Shown one piece after another: positions 15,779-25,009 of a stretch of DNA of 47,957 bases. The stretch comes from an uncultured Porphyromonadaceae bacterium. Lineage in GTDB: Bacteria > Bacteroidota > Bacteroidia > Bacteroidales > Muribaculaceae. The notes below the pieces were generated by a model. It was not told the DNA's origin. It did not search any database and saw only the letters and a list, made by a program, of their open reading frames with translations. The translations under genes and the position numbers were made by a program. Within the stretch, counting starts at the first letter, position 1; each line of letters opens with the position of its first letter. The stretch is taken from positions 1 through 47,957 of the forward strand of contig CANOLV010000020.1 in the NCBI GenBank assembly GCA_947567425.1, in the 5' to 3' direction.

Positions 15779-17161
15779 ATGAAGCAGTGTACTCTTAACA
15801 ATTCCTTTAAAGTACAAGGAAAAGGTCTTCACACCGGATTGAGCATAGAAGCTGAATTCTGTCCGGCCGACGATAATCATGGCTATAAAATTCAGCGCGT
15901 AGATCTTCCCGGACAGCCTGTCATTGACGCCTTGGCTGAGAATGTGGTGGCTACCACGCGTGGAACAGTATTGAGCCGTGGCGATGTCACTGTCAGTACG
16001 GTGGAGCATGCATTGGCCGCGCTTTATGCCGCGGGAATAGATAATTGCCTTATAAAAGTAAATGCCCCCGAAATACCGATACTTGACGGAAGCGCGAAGG
16101 TCTATTGCGAAAAGATAGTCGAGGTAGGCATCAAGGAGCAGTCCAGCGACAAAGACTTCTATGTGGTGAAGCAAAAGATAGAAGTGCGCGACGATACCAC
16201 CGGATCATCCATAGTAGTGTTGCCGGACGACGATTTCAGCATCGATACAATGGTTGAGTTTGACTCGCCTGTGCTGACCAATCAGTTTGCGTCGCTCGAC
16301 AAGCTTACTGATTTTCCCCGCGAGATAGGCGCAAGCCGTACGTTTGTATTCGTGCGCGAGGTTGAGCCTTTGGTTAAGGGTAATCTGATAAAAGGCGGTG
16401 ACCTTGACAATGCCATTGTCATATACGATTCGCCTATGGAGCAGGAAGAGCTCGACCGCCTCGCCGACATAATGGGAGTGCCGCATAAGAATGTGACTGA
16501 ATTCGGCTATATCAATGATTTCCCTCTGTTTGCCGACAATGAACCTGCGCGTCATAAGCTTCTTGATGTACTCGGCGACATATCTCTTATCGGCAGACCT
16601 TTGAAGGGAAAAGTGCTCGCTACTCGTCCCGGCCACTCTATAAATACGGCTTTTGCTAAGAAAATCAGGAAGGAAATCAAACGTCAGGAGATTCAGGCAC
16701 CTCTATATAATCCATCGGCAGAACCATTGATGGATGTCAACCGCATACGCGAACTTCTTCCCCACCGTTATCCCTTCCTGTTGGTAGATAAGGTGATTGA
16801 GAAGGGTGCCAATTACATTGTCGGTCTCAAGAATGTCAGTGGCAACGAACCATTCTTCCAGGGACACTTCCCTCAGGAACCAGTTATGCCTGGTGTGCTT
16901 CAGGTGGAAGCTATGGCTCAGACCGGCGGTCTGCTTGTGCTCAGTACGGTAGACGATCCTGAAAAGTATTCGACTTACTTTATGAAAATAGATAATGTGA
17001 AGTTCCGCAACAAGGTGGTCCCCGGCGATACGTTGATATTCCATGTGTCGTTTATGAGTCCGCTTCGCCGTGGCTGTGCCATGATGAAGGGCTATGCTTT
17101 CGTCGGAGAGAAGATTGTCACCGAGTGCGAGTTCATGGCTCAGATTGTGAAAAATAAATAA
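15779..17161 (+). CDS. lpxC-fabZ: Bifunctional LpxC/FabZ fusion
   Basis: Two enzymes in one 460-residue chain. Residues 1-305 are UDP-3-O-acyl-GlcNAc deacetylase (committed step of lipid A): catalytic Glu76 and zinc ligand His77 in 'STVEH', zinc ligands His259 and Asp263 in 'ARHKLLD', His286 in 'RPGHS'. Residues about 318-460 are 3-hydroxyacyl-ACP dehydratase FabZ: 'LLPHRYPFLLVD', catalytic His363 in 'GHFP' and Glu377 in 'QVEAMAQ'. This fusion is characteristic of Bacteroidota; it couples the use of hydroxyacyl-ACP by lipid A synthesis with fatty-acid elongation. All key residues are present. Confidence 0.97.
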   Translation: MKQCTLNNSFKVQGKGLHTGLSIEAEFCPADDNHGYKIQRVDLPGQPVIDALAENVVATTRGTVLSRGDVTVSTVEHALAALYAAGIDNCLIKVNAPEIPILDGSAKVYCEKIVEVGIKEQSSDKDFYVVKQKIEVRDDTTGSSIVVLPDDDFSIDTMVEFDSPVLTNQFASLDKLTDFPREIGASRTFVFVREVEPLVKGNLIKGGDLDNAIVIYDSPMEQEELDRLADIMGVPHKNVTEFGYINDFPLFADNEPARHKLLDVLGDISLIGRPLKGKVLATRPGHSINTAFAKKIRKEIKRQEIQAPLYNPSAEPLMDVNRIRELLPHRYPFLLVDKVIEKGANYIVGLKNVSGNEPFFQGHFPQEPVMPGVLQVEAMAQTGGLLVLSTVDDPEKYSTYFMKIDNVKFRNKVVPGDTLIFHVSFMSPLRRGCAMMKGYAFVGEKIVTECEFMAQIVKNK

Positions 17162-17186
17162 TTGTTCAAATTATATAGAATAAGAT

Positions 17187-17963
17187 ATGAAACAACCGTT
17201 GTCATATATACATCCCGCCGCAAAGATTGCGCCGAGCGTGGTGATTGATCCATTTGTCACTATCGACCAGAATGTGGAGATAGGCGAGGGTACGCGTATC
17301 GGCAGCAATGTGACAATAATGGAGGGAGCCCGTATAGGTAAGAATTGTACGATATTTCCAGGAGCTGTTGTCGGTGCCATACCTCAAGATCTTAAGTTCC
17401 GTGGCGAGGAGACTCTTGCCATAGTTGGCGACAACACTACATTGCGTGAGTGCGTGACTATTAATCGAGGTACGGCGGCCAGAGGTAAAACCGTGGTCGG
17501 CAACAACTGCTTGATTATGGCATACTGCCATGTGGCGCACGACTGTGTGGTGGGCGACAATGTCATCATGTCGAATGCCACCCAGTTGGCTGGCGAAGTG
17601 GTAGTTGACAATTTTGCCGTAATCGGAGGTGGTACTTTGGTTCACCAGTTCTGTCATATCGGACCACATGTGATGGTGCAGGGTGGTGCGCTTGTCAATA
17701 AGGATATACCCCCCTACGTAAAGGCGGGTCGTGATCCTATTGCTTATGCCGGTGTGAACTCAATCGGCCTACGTCGACGCAACTTCTCGAATGAGCAGAT
17801 TCGTGAGATTCAGGAGATATACAGGTATCTTTATCTGTCCGGCTTGAATGTGACTGATGCTATTGAGCGGATAGAGGCGGAACTTCCTGCCACTAAGGAA
17901 CGCGATGAGATTATCCTGTTCATACGTAATGCCAAGCGTGGTATAATACGAGGCTACGTATAA
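17187..17963 (+). CDS. lpxA: UDP-GlcNAc O-acyltransferase
   Basis: First step of lipid A synthesis. 258 residues of left-handed beta-helix with hexapeptide repeats; the catalytic histidine is His118 in 'CHVAHDC' (His125 in E. coli); the C-terminal helical domain begins with 'NSIGLRRRNFS' near residue 190. It starts 25 bases after lpxC/fabZ and ends the cluster, followed by a strong two-way hairpin. Confidence 0.96.
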   Translation: MKQPLSYIHPAAKIAPSVVIDPFVTIDQNVEIGEGTRIGSNVTIMEGARIGKNCTIFPGAVVGAIPQDLKFRGEETLAIVGDNTTLRECVTINRGTAARGKTVVGNNCLIMAYCHVAHDCVVGDNVIMSNATQLAGEVVVDNFAVIGGGTLVHQFCHIGPHVMVQGGALVNKDIPPYVKAGRDPIAYAGVNSIGLRRRNFSNEQIREIQEIYRYLYLSGLNVTDAIERIEAELPATKERDEIILFIRNAKRGIIRGYV

Positions 17964-17980
17964 ACTTCTATATTAGGATT

Positions 17981-18033
17981 TACCATACAAATAGGACGGT
18001 TCCGGATTCCGGGGCCGTCCTATTTGTATGGTA
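17981..18033. terminator. Two-way terminator between lpxA and the DUF695 gene
   Basis: A 19-base perfect stem (17981-17999 and 18015-18033, core CAAATAGGACGG / CCGTCCTATTTG) with a 15-base loop lies between convergent genes. AGGA/TCCT flanks extend the stem past a 2-base bulge. Confidence 0.8.
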
Positions 18034-18052
18034 TCCTGCTTTCGAATGACTT

Positions 18053-18496
18053 TTATTCGTCCATTATTTCCGATGCGTCCTTCATCTCTTCATATTCGAG
18101 CCATTCAGGATCGTTCTCCGTGTATATTGTGATAGGGAGAAGATCGAAAGGTGCTAATGCTTGATTTATTTTTTTCTCGAAAATGTGTATGGATGTCGTG
18201 TAGAATATCCAGTTACGTTCACCGTCACCGGTATATATACCGGTTAATATAGCCACCGGGTCTTTTGTGAACACTTTTTGCAATGCATCCTGAACCGCTT
18301 CCATTATGGTGGAGGTCGGAGTGTCCGGCATTCCTGATGCATCGCCTTGATATTTCCAGGTGATTTCTACTCGGATGTTGTATTTTCCGGATTCTTTAGC
18401 TTGTTCTATGCCACGTCTGCCTGTGACCATTATGAGCTTTCCGGTAGCGCTTTCGGTGGGAGATGTCCACCATTCGTTTCCAATTTTTATTGCCAT
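18053..18496 (-). CDS. DUF695 family protein
   Basis: 147-residue cytoplasmic protein without signal peptide or membrane segment. The pattern 'WTSPTESATGKLIMVTGRRGIE' and 'ERNWIFYTTSIHIFEKKINQAL' fits the DUF695 family as I remember it. Function unknown. It stands alone, convergent to lpxA and divergent from the GHL10 gene. Confidence 0.7.
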   Translation of the reverse strand: MAIKIGNEWWTSPTESATGKLIMVTGRRGIEQAKESGKYNIRVEITWKYQGDASGMPDTPTSTIMEAVQDALQKVFTKDPVAILTGIYTGDGERNWIFYTTSIHIFEKKINQALAPFDLLPITIYTENDPEWLEYEEMKDASEIMDE

Positions 18497-18611
18497 ATCT
18501 GTTTATTTGGGGCTAATTTAGTGAAATTCGTTCTAACGGGAAATATTTAACCATTAAATTTTGCACATTGTTCTTGATTTGATTATTTTCGTATTGTAAA
18601 AAGTATAATAG

Positions 18612-19814
18612 ATGCGTGTGTTTTTTGTTGCCTTAGCGGCATTATTATCTATATTTACGGCATGGGCTTCAGGCGATGTCGAGGTTAGGGCTGTATGGCT
18701 CACAACTAATGGCGGGCTTGATTGGCCGGGTAAAGTGTATTCGGTAGCTGAGCAGAAAAAGTCGCTCTCAAATATGCTCGATCGGCTCAAGGAAGCCAAC
18801 TTTAATCTGGTTATATTCCAGGTTCAGGCAAACGGCGATGTGTTGTGGCGCTCCTCGTTGCAGCCGGCTATGGAGGCGGTGACAGGCAATGGGGCCAAGG
18901 GTCTAAGCTATGATGTGTGTCAATTTGTGGTGACAGAATGCCACAAGCGGGGATTGGAATGCCATGCATGGATTGTGCCGTTCAGACTCGGTTCGAGAAA
19001 GTTCGCTTCTCACTATGCATCGAATTCTGTGAAGCATCCTTCAAAATCTAAAGCGAAATTGTGTGTAGAATATAAAAGGACTCTCTATCTTGATCCCGGA
19101 ATCGAGGACACGCGAAAGTATCTGATAAGTCTCTATAGGGAATTGGTGGCAAATTATGATTTTGACGGAATAAACCTCGACTATACGAGATATCCTGGCA
19201 AGGATTTCCCGGACAATGCTTCTTTCAGCAAGCGCAAGAATAAGAAAATGACTAAGGACGATTGGCGCAGGCAGAATATAAATATGTTTGTGGCCGATCT
19301 GTATGGAATGGTGAAATCTATAAAGCCTAATATGCTTGTCGGTTCGGCTCCGATAGGTACGTATAAGAATGTGGCCAATACAAGGAACGCCACTGCCTAT
19401 GATTCATTTCAACAGGATCCCGGTCAATGGATATCGGCCGGATGCCATGATCTGGTGATTCCTCAGATGTATTGGGACGAGAAAGCCGGATTCTCACTGC
19501 ATCTTGACACATGGAAGAAGACCGCTCTGCCTTCCTGCCATCTTGTGGTGGGGCTGGCTCCATATAAGATGATGGATGCCGGATGGAGTGTGGACCAGGT
19601 GCTGTCGCAGATAGCCAAGACGCGTAAGGCTGAAGGTGTGGAAGGTGTGTGTTTTTTCAGAACTGAGCATGTACTTGGAAAGCATTCTAAGGCAAAGAAG
19701 CTATATGATAAGCTTAAAAAAGATACTTTTAAATTACCCGCGGAGCTTCCTTGGCGAGTAGTAATGGCTCAGGATGACCAGTCTGATGGGGCAGATAATC
19801 CCTTTTTGCAGTAA
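18612..19814 (+). CDS. GHL10-type glycoside hydrolase-like protein
   Basis: 400 residues: signal peptide 1-19, then 'EVRAVWLTTNGGLDWP', the hallmark N-terminus of GHL10 (DUF187) glycosyl-hydrolase-like proteins, and a TIM-barrel pattern with 'FDGINLDYTRYPG' and 'DLVIPQMYWDEKAGF'. Family members are proposed to act on cell-wall or polysaccharide glycans; activity here is inference. dacB starts 17 bases downstream, which supports a link to peptidoglycan. Confidence 0.88.
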   Translation: MRVFFVALAALLSIFTAWASGDVEVRAVWLTTNGGLDWPGKVYSVAEQKKSLSNMLDRLKEANFNLVIFQVQANGDVLWRSSLQPAMEAVTGNGAKGLSYDVCQFVVTECHKRGLECHAWIVPFRLGSRKFASHYASNSVKHPSKSKAKLCVEYKRTLYLDPGIEDTRKYLISLYRELVANYDFDGINLDYTRYPGKDFPDNASFSKRKNKKMTKDDWRRQNINMFVADLYGMVKSIKPNMLVGSAPIGTYKNVANTRNATAYDSFQQDPGQWISAGCHDLVIPQMYWDEKAGFSLHLDTWKKTALPSCHLVVGLAPYKMMDAGWSVDQVLSQIAKTRKAEGVEGVCFFRTEHVLGKHSKAKKLYDKLKKDTFKLPAELPWRVVMAQDDQSDGADNPFLQ

Positions 19815-19831
19815 TAGTAAAGCGAAGATCG

Positions 19832-21175
19832 ATGTTGAGATTAGTTTTTGCATTAATTTTAATATGCCAGGCCGTTTATGGTCTTGGTGCTGATCCTTTT
19901 AGCTTTAAAGGCAGCTCCGGATCATCTATAGGAGTGTATATATCGGAAATTAGAACCGGTAGGGTTGTGGCGGAGCATAATGCGTCGAGAGCGCTTATCC
20001 CGGCTTCAGTTCAAAAATGCGTCACTGCAGCTACTGTCCAGCTTATGCTTGACGAGGGTTCGCCGTTTACTACCAGAGCTGAGATTTTCGGAGATATATC
20101 TGACGGAACTGTCAACGGGAATCTATACATAGTAGGAGCCGGTGATCCTACGCTTGGTTCCCGCCATTTTAAGGAGCGGGACAGTTTTAAGTTTTCTATA
20201 GTCGAGTGGCTTAAGAATTTGGGGATAGACTCGATATCGGGCGACATAATAATGGACGGTGGCAGATATCCTGCGATTGGAATATCTCCATACTGGCTTC
20301 TTGAAGACACTGCATGGGAATATGGAGCGGGATTGTATGGCATAAACTATGGCGACAACAGTTTCAATATGACTTTGCGTCCGGGAGAGGATGCCGATGC
20401 GGGTAATGTCGAAGTGGTAAATATGCTTGTGCCGGGGCAAAAGACCGATGTGAAGGCCATGCGCGGGGAGGGTTCCGGACTGCTGACGATATATGGTACG
20501 CTTGCTTCGCAATCATATACATCGCGATATTCAGTGCCTATTCCGGAATCTGTTCTGTACGATGATTTGGTATCGTTATTCGCCGATAAAGGGATTGGGC
20601 TCGGGGGTAATCCGGTTATGGATTCTTCAGGCTCAAAAACGGAATTCGGCTATGACTCACCGGTGCGTGACGAAATCCTGAAGGTTATGATGCATAAAAG
20701 CAATAATCTTTTTGCCGAGGGGATGTTGCGTGCTATTGTAGGCAACTCGGGAGAAAATACATTTGACAAAGCCATCGCCTTAGAGAAAGATCTATGGACT
20801 GCCAAAGGACTGGATTTATCATCGGTTAGGTGGCTTGACGGAAGCGGATTGGCTCCGGTAAACCGTATGTCGCCAAGACTGCTCGCCTCGGTACTTGAAT
20901 TTATGGCCAAATCGTCTATGTCGAGGCGTTATGTGGATTTGTTTCCTTTGGTTGGAAAGGAGGGAACAGTTGCCAGGCTTCTTGCAAAGACACGGCTGGC
21001 CGGTAAGCTTGCATTGAAGTCAGGAAGTATGAGCGGAGTCCTTTGCTATGCCGGATACAAACTTGACGGAAACGGAAAGCCTACGCATACTGTAGTGATT
21101 ATGGTCAATGGCGCCACATGCGGTAGTTCGGAAATACGTGGTGCAATAGGACGTTATCTATTGTCCGTATTCTGA
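19832..21175 (+). CDS. dacB: D-alanyl-D-alanine carboxypeptidase/endopeptidase (PBP4 family)
   Basis: Periplasmic serine peptidase (S13) that trims or cleaves peptidoglycan stem peptides. 447 residues: signal peptide about 1-20, nucleophile motif SVQK at residues 59-62 (SxxK), SxN motif as SNN in 'MMHKSNNLFAEG', and KSG in 'LALKSGSMSG'. The large insert between SxxK and SxN is typical of PBP4. All three catalytic motifs are intact. Confidence 0.93.
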   Translation: MLRLVFALILICQAVYGLGADPFSFKGSSGSSIGVYISEIRTGRVVAEHNASRALIPASVQKCVTAATVQLMLDEGSPFTTRAEIFGDISDGTVNGNLYIVGAGDPTLGSRHFKERDSFKFSIVEWLKNLGIDSISGDIIMDGGRYPAIGISPYWLLEDTAWEYGAGLYGINYGDNSFNMTLRPGEDADAGNVEVVNMLVPGQKTDVKAMRGEGSGLLTIYGTLASQSYTSRYSVPIPESVLYDDLVSLFADKGIGLGGNPVMDSSGSKTEFGYDSPVRDEILKVMMHKSNNLFAEGMLRAIVGNSGENTFDKAIALEKDLWTAKGLDLSSVRWLDGSGLAPVNRMSPRLLASVLEFMAKSSMSRRYVDLFPLVGKEGTVARLLAKTRLAGKLALKSGSMSGVLCYAGYKLDGNGKPTHTVVIMVNGATCGSSEIRGAIGRYLLSVF

Positions 21176-21279
21176 TCCTGACAGTCGAAACGGATGCGTC
21201 GGCGTGTTCTGCATTGGAATGTTTGGACTATTTGTTTTGCATTAAGGCTAAAAAATTAGATATATTGTCTTATTGTTAT

Positions 21280-21287
21280 TACCTTTG
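21280..21287 (+). promoter_or_regulatory. -7 element ahead of the small lipoprotein gene
   Basis: TACCTTTG matches TAnnTTTG. The -33 position (21256-21259) reads TTAG, only a weak match. Transcription near 21292 would leave a 20-base leader to the ATG at 21312. Confidence 0.5.
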
Positions 21288-21311
21288 TGGCGTATTCATG
21301 GATATAGATTA

Positions 21312-21695
21312 ATGGACAAAGTAATGATAAAAGCCGTATTAAGATTAACAGTTGCCATATTTATCGGATGTCTGGCAGTGTCGTGCGAGGATGATCCGGA
21401 CGAGGTCAGACTTGAGGAATTGAATAAAAGTGTTTGGGTATATGTGCGCCCGACAGATTCCGACTATCAGTACAGTACTCAGCTGATGTTTTTCAACAAT
21501 AAAAATATAACCGTCTACGGAGTGACTGCAGATAAGAAGGCACTGGATATGTTGGAGACGAAGTCTTTCTCGATAAAATATGGAGAAGTTACTGTCGACG
21601 GCGAGGTCATCGGCAATGTGGACGAAGGATTTGTCTACTATAAGCATAAGATATACTATAAGACTACACGCTGTCTGGGAGACTATATTGAGTAG
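21312..21695 (+). CDS. Small lipoprotein, function unknown
   Basis: 127 residues from the ATG at 21312. A lipoprotein signal ends at 'LAVSC', so the mature protein is acylated on that cysteine and begins with an acidic 'EDDPDE' stretch. The rest looks like a small beta-sheet domain ('WVYVRPTDSDYQYSTQLMFF...'). Not a family I recognise. The CYTH gene begins 2 bases after its stop, so they are probably translated from one message. Confidence 0.75.
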   Translation: MDKVMIKAVLRLTVAIFIGCLAVSCEDDPDEVRLEELNKSVWVYVRPTDSDYQYSTQLMFFNNKNITVYGVTADKKALDMLETKSFSIKYGEVTVDGEVIGNVDEGFVYYKHKIYYKTTRCLGDYIE

Positions 21696-21697
21696 GT

Positions 21698-22171
21698 ATG
21701 GCTAAGGAAATCGAACGTAAATTTTTGGTAGCGGGGGATGCATACAAGAGTATGGCCTCAAAATCGATACGCATAATCCAGGGCTACTTGTCGACCGACA
21801 AGAAGGCGGTGGTCAGAGTGCGCCGTTGGGGCGATGATGCCTATCTGACAGTCAAGGGAGAGAACCGAGGTTCTGTACGTGACGAATGGGAATATGCTAT
21901 ACCTGCGGCGGATGCCGACGAAATGCTTGGACGTCTTGTATCGGGAACTGTAGTCGATAAGACCAGATATATAGTGGAGTTCGGGGGGCATGTCTGGGAA
22001 GTGGATGAGTTCCATTCACCTGTGCAAGGCCTTGTCGTAGCCGAGATAGAATTGTCGGATGAGAATGAACAGTTTATGATGCCACCCTTTTTGGGCGCAG
22101 AGGTTACCGGCGACCCCAGATATTATAATTCAAACATTTCCCGTTCGGGAGGGATGTCATCTGACATTTAG
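21698..22171 (+). CDS. CYTH-domain protein (triphosphate tunnel family)
   Basis: 157 residues with the signature ExExK at residues 4-8 (EIERK), followed by 'RIIQGYLS', 'VVRVRRWGDDAYLTVKG' and 'VWEVDEFHSPVQGLVVAEIEL'. Such proteins hydrolyse triphosphate compounds, often inorganic tripolyphosphate, in a metal-filled tunnel; adenylate cyclase activity exists in a few members. Its 3' end overlaps the convergent queE by 15 bases, with no terminator between. Confidence 0.9.
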   Translation: MAKEIERKFLVAGDAYKSMASKSIRIIQGYLSTDKKAVVRVRRWGDDAYLTVKGENRGSVRDEWEYAIPAADADEMLGRLVSGTVVDKTRYIVEFGGHVWEVDEFHSPVQGLVVAEIELSDENEQFMMPPFLGAEVTGDPRYYNSNISRSGGMSSDI

Positions 22172-22744
22172 TATTTTATGTAATTGCATTGACAAGCGCC
22201 ACTGCGGATTGCGGAGACAAAAGTCGATAGATTCGGTTACGAGACGTGCGTTCAGTTTCTCATCGCCTGTGTCGCATGGTTGAATCACTCTGTGGCGTGC
22301 TTCTATTCTATCATATTTTAAAGGATTATTAGCTCCGGTATATACTACCTTTAATTCATCGCATTTTTCGATCACAGGGACAGCATTGTCGCAAAAATCA
22401 TCTTTCGGCGACAATGTGATGTGGTCGATGCCATTTGGAAGTGCATGTGTGCCGTTTGTTTCAATGGCTATGGTGTAACCGGCATCGTGAACGGCAGACA
22501 GTAAACTGTCGTCGGCAAATAAGGATGGTTCTCCTCCGGTCAGTACCATAAAACGACAGGAATATCTGCCTGACTCTGTCAAGATTTCGTCGATTGACAT
22601 GAATTTGCCGTCATTATGGTCTGTGTCGCAGAATGGACATGCCAGATTGCATCCGCTGAATCTGACGAATACGGCCGGGCAACCCGAGTTTATTCCTTCG
22701 CCCTGAATGCTGTAGAATATTTCGTTGATCTTATATCTCTTCAT
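22157..22744 (-). CDS. queE: 7-carboxy-7-deazaguanine synthase
   Basis: Radical-SAM enzyme converting carboxytetrahydropterin to CDG in queuosine/7-deazaguanine synthesis. 195 residues. The cluster motif CNLACPFC (C32, C36, C39; CxxxCxxC) follows the typical 'EIFYSIQGEG' and 'AVFVRFSG'; the SAM-binding 'TGGEPSL' comes later. Its start overlaps the queD stop by one base (TAATG), so the two are translationally coupled. QueC and QueF are not in the window. Confidence 0.93.
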   Translation of the reverse strand: MKRYKINEIFYSIQGEGINSGCPAVFVRFSGCNLACPFCDTDHNDGKFMSIDEILTESGRYSCRFMVLTGGEPSLFADDSLLSAVHDAGYTIAIETNGTHALPNGIDHITLSPKDDFCDNAVPVIEKCDELKVVYTGANNPLKYDRIEARHRVIQPCDTGDEKLNARLVTESIDFCLRNPQWRLSMQLHKILNVR

Positions 22745-23103
22745 TAGAAAGAAAATCTATCGTCGGGCATATCGTCTGATATGTACATTGCTTCATTTCC
22801 TTCCGACTCTTGAACTACGGCTTTGTAGCATTCAGGAATTTCGTCGACGACCCACTTTGCTATGTTTTCGGCCGTAGGATTGAGCGGAATCAGCTCATTG
22901 AGGAATCCATGATCAAGGTAGCCGTGAATCTGCTGTTTGATATGAGTGAAATCGCAGACCATTCCGTCTGCGTTCAGACTTGCGGCACGGCAGAACACGG
23001 TTATGATCCAATTATGTCCGTGAATATTCTTGCACTTGCTGTCGTAACTCAAATTTAACGAATGGGCGGCTGAAATCTCCATTCTTTTTTTAACGTAAAA
23101 CAT
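22744..23103 (-). CDS. queD: 6-carboxy-5,6,7,8-tetrahydropterin synthase
   Basis: Makes carboxytetrahydropterin from dihydroneopterin triphosphate, the step before QueE. 119 residues. Zinc ligands His14 ('SAAHSL') and His28/His30 ('NIHGHNW'), catalytic Cys24 ('SKCKN'), and 'HGFLNE' later. Overlaps rlmD by one base (TGATG) and queE by one base. Confidence 0.93.
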   Translation of the reverse strand: MFYVKKRMEISAAHSLNLSYDSKCKNIHGHNWIITVFCRAASLNADGMVCDFTHIKQQIHGYLDHGFLNELIPLNPTAENIAKWVVDEIPECYKAVVQESEGNEAMYISDDMPDDRFSF

Positions 23104-24536
23104 CAGGCATTCTCCTCCTTCCCTGAGTCGCGTAGTGTCAGCGACACTACGTTCTCTACATGCGCTGTGTGGGGGAACATGTCGACCGGCTGAATGGCAT
23201 CAATACGGTATTTTATGTCAAGAAGCGCCAGGTCTCTGGCTTGGGTGGCAGGATTACAGCTCACATAGACTATACGTCGTGGCGATGCGTTAAGAATCAC
23301 TTTGACTACATCTTCGTGCATGCCAGCTCTTGGTGGATCTACAATCATTACGTCGGGATGTCCGTGCTCTTCAATGAATGAATCCGTAAGTACGTCTTTC
23401 ATGTCGCCTGCGTAAAACAGAGTATTGTTGATTCTGTTGACTTCAGAATTGATTTTTGCATCGGCAATGGCTTCGGGCACGTATTCTATGCCGATGACTT
23501 TTCGGGCTTTGCCCGCAACGAAATTCGCAATGGTGCCGGTGCCGGTGTATAGGTCATAGACCAACTCGTTTCCGGTCAGCGCGGCAAAATCACGTGTAAT
23601 GCTGTATAGTCGATATGCCTGTCTTGAATTAGTCTGATAAAACGATTTGGGACCTATGCGGAACCGCAGTCCTTCCATCTCTTCCTCGATATAATCGCGA
23701 CCTGCAAAAGTAATGATCTCCTGATCTCCTATGGTGTCGTTGACTTTAGTGTTGACCACGTACATGAGGGATGTGATTTCCGGAAAATTCTCCTTGACAG
23801 CCGTGAGCAGGTCATGGATGTTCTGCGGGTTATCTTCGCCAACCGACAGTACGGCCATAATTTCGCCGGTGGATGCTATTCTGATCATCAATGTGCGAAG
23901 AAATCCGTGTTGCTCCCGCAGATCGTAAAACGTATAGCCGTGTTGTTTGCCGTAATCTTTTATGAATGTTCTGAGTCTATTCCCGAAATCGTCCTGAAGG
24001 TGGCACTTGTTTATGTCGAGCACTTTGTCGAAAGCTCCCGGTATGTGAAAGCCGGCGGCATTTCTGTCCGGAATGTCTTCTCCGCTCTGCAGCTGTTCGA
24101 ATGTAAGCCACATTTTGTTGGAAAATGTATATTCCATCTTATTGCGGTATTCCCATATGTTTTCCGAGCCTACGATGGCCGATACTTCCGGGACCTCAAC
24201 TTTTGCTATTCGTTGGATGGCATCTTCTACTTGCCGTTGCTTGCACGACAATTGGAAATCGTAAGGAAGGTGTTGCCATCGGCAACCTCCGCATACGGTG
24301 AAATGCTCGCACTTGGGTTGCACTCTTATATCGCCGGGTTTATGCAGATTGACGATACGACCTTCTGCATAATTCTTTTTTTTCTTTGTAATCTTGATAT
24401 CTACGATATCTCCAGGTGCGCCGTAAGGTACGAATACCACCATTCCGTCAACTTTTGCCAGGGCATTGCCTTCTGCGGCCACATCTGTTATTTCTATTTG
24501 CTCCAGCGTAGGGAGTTCTTTACGTTTACGTGCCAA
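23103..24536 (-). CDS. rlmD: 23S rRNA (uracil-5-)-methyltransferase, RlmD type
   Basis: SAM-dependent enzyme that methylates C5 of a uridine in 23S rRNA. 477 residues: TRAM domain (about 1-65), iron-sulfur cysteines C76, C82 and C85 ('KCEHFTVCGGC'), a central domain, the Rossmann methyltransferase with 'LVYDLYTGTGTIANF', and the catalytic 'YVSCNPATQ'. The start codon appears to be TTG at 24536: no ATG precedes the conserved TRAM strand, and the promoter -7 at 24566-24573 leaves a leader of about 25 bases. It leads rlmD-queD-queE. Assignment among RlmC/RlmD/RlmCD paralogues rests on general similarity. Confidence 0.88.
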   Translation of the reverse strand: MARKRKELPTLEQIEITDVAAEGNALAKVDGMVVFVPYGAPGDIVDIKITKKKKNYAEGRIVNLHKPGDIRVQPKCEHFTVCGGCRWQHLPYDFQLSCKQRQVEDAIQRIAKVEVPEVSAIVGSENIWEYRNKMEYTFSNKMWLTFEQLQSGEDIPDRNAAGFHIPGAFDKVLDINKCHLQDDFGNRLRTFIKDYGKQHGYTFYDLREQHGFLRTLMIRIASTGEIMAVLSVGEDNPQNIHDLLTAVKENFPEITSLMYVVNTKVNDTIGDQEIITFAGRDYIEEEMEGLRFRIGPKSFYQTNSRQAYRLYSITRDFAALTGNELVYDLYTGTGTIANFVAGKARKVIGIEYVPEAIADAKINSEVNRINNTLFYAGDMKDVLTDSFIEEHGHPDVMIVDPPRAGMHEDVVKVILNASPRRIVYVSCNPATQARDLALLDIKYRIDAIQPVDMFPHTAHVENVVSLTLRDSGKEENA

Positions 24537-24565
24537 AACTGCAATATATTTGGGGGTTTACAATA

Positions 24566-24597
24566 CAAAATTACAATTACTTTTCCACTAATGGAAA
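24566..24597 (-). promoter_or_regulatory. Promoter of rlmD-queD-queE
   Basis: Minus strand -7 TAATTTTG (24573-24566) is perfect; TTTC (24597-24594) lies 20 bases upstream as a three-of-four -33. Confidence 0.6.
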
Positions 24598-24687
24598 TAT
24601 GTCGCCTTCTTTTTGTGGACCCGTAATCCAGGGCTGAACCATTTCTGCCATGCCGATGTTATATTACCGAAACTAAAATTTACCGTT

Positions 24688-24984
24688 ATGAGCGAATTTA
24701 ATAATATCATCAAAGAGAGTAAACCTACGTTGGTTGACTTTTTTGCCACTTGGTGCGGTCCGTGTAAGATGATGCACCCTATATTGGAGAAGCTGAAAGA
24801 TAAAATGGGCGATGCCGTCTCGATAATCAAAATCGATGTAGATAAGAATCAGGAGTTGTCAGCCCAGTTCCGTGTTCAGTCAGTGCCTACACTCATTATC
24901 TTCAAGGATGGTGAAGTGAAGTGGCGCGCAGCCGGTGTGCATAGCGCAGAGGATCTTGAGGCAAAATTGAAAGAATTTGTTTAA
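24688..24984 (+). CDS. trxA: Thioredoxin
   Basis: Small cytoplasmic dithiol carrier. 98 residues from the ATG at 24688 ('MSEFNNIIKE'); the frame is open farther upstream without family sequence. Active site WCGPC with Cys23 and Cys26; 'KIDVDKNQELSAQFRVQSVPTL' includes the cis-proline after VQSV. Monocistronic, closed by the palindrome at 25010-25071. Likely partner of TrxB at 265-1206. Confidence 0.95.
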   Translation: MSEFNNIIKESKPTLVDFFATWCGPCKMMHPILEKLKDKMGDAVSIIKIDVDKNQELSAQFRVQSVPTLIIFKDGEVKWRAAGVHSAEDLEAKLKEFV

Positions 24985-25009
24985 GCCGTATTTCTAACCT
25001 TATAAATGT

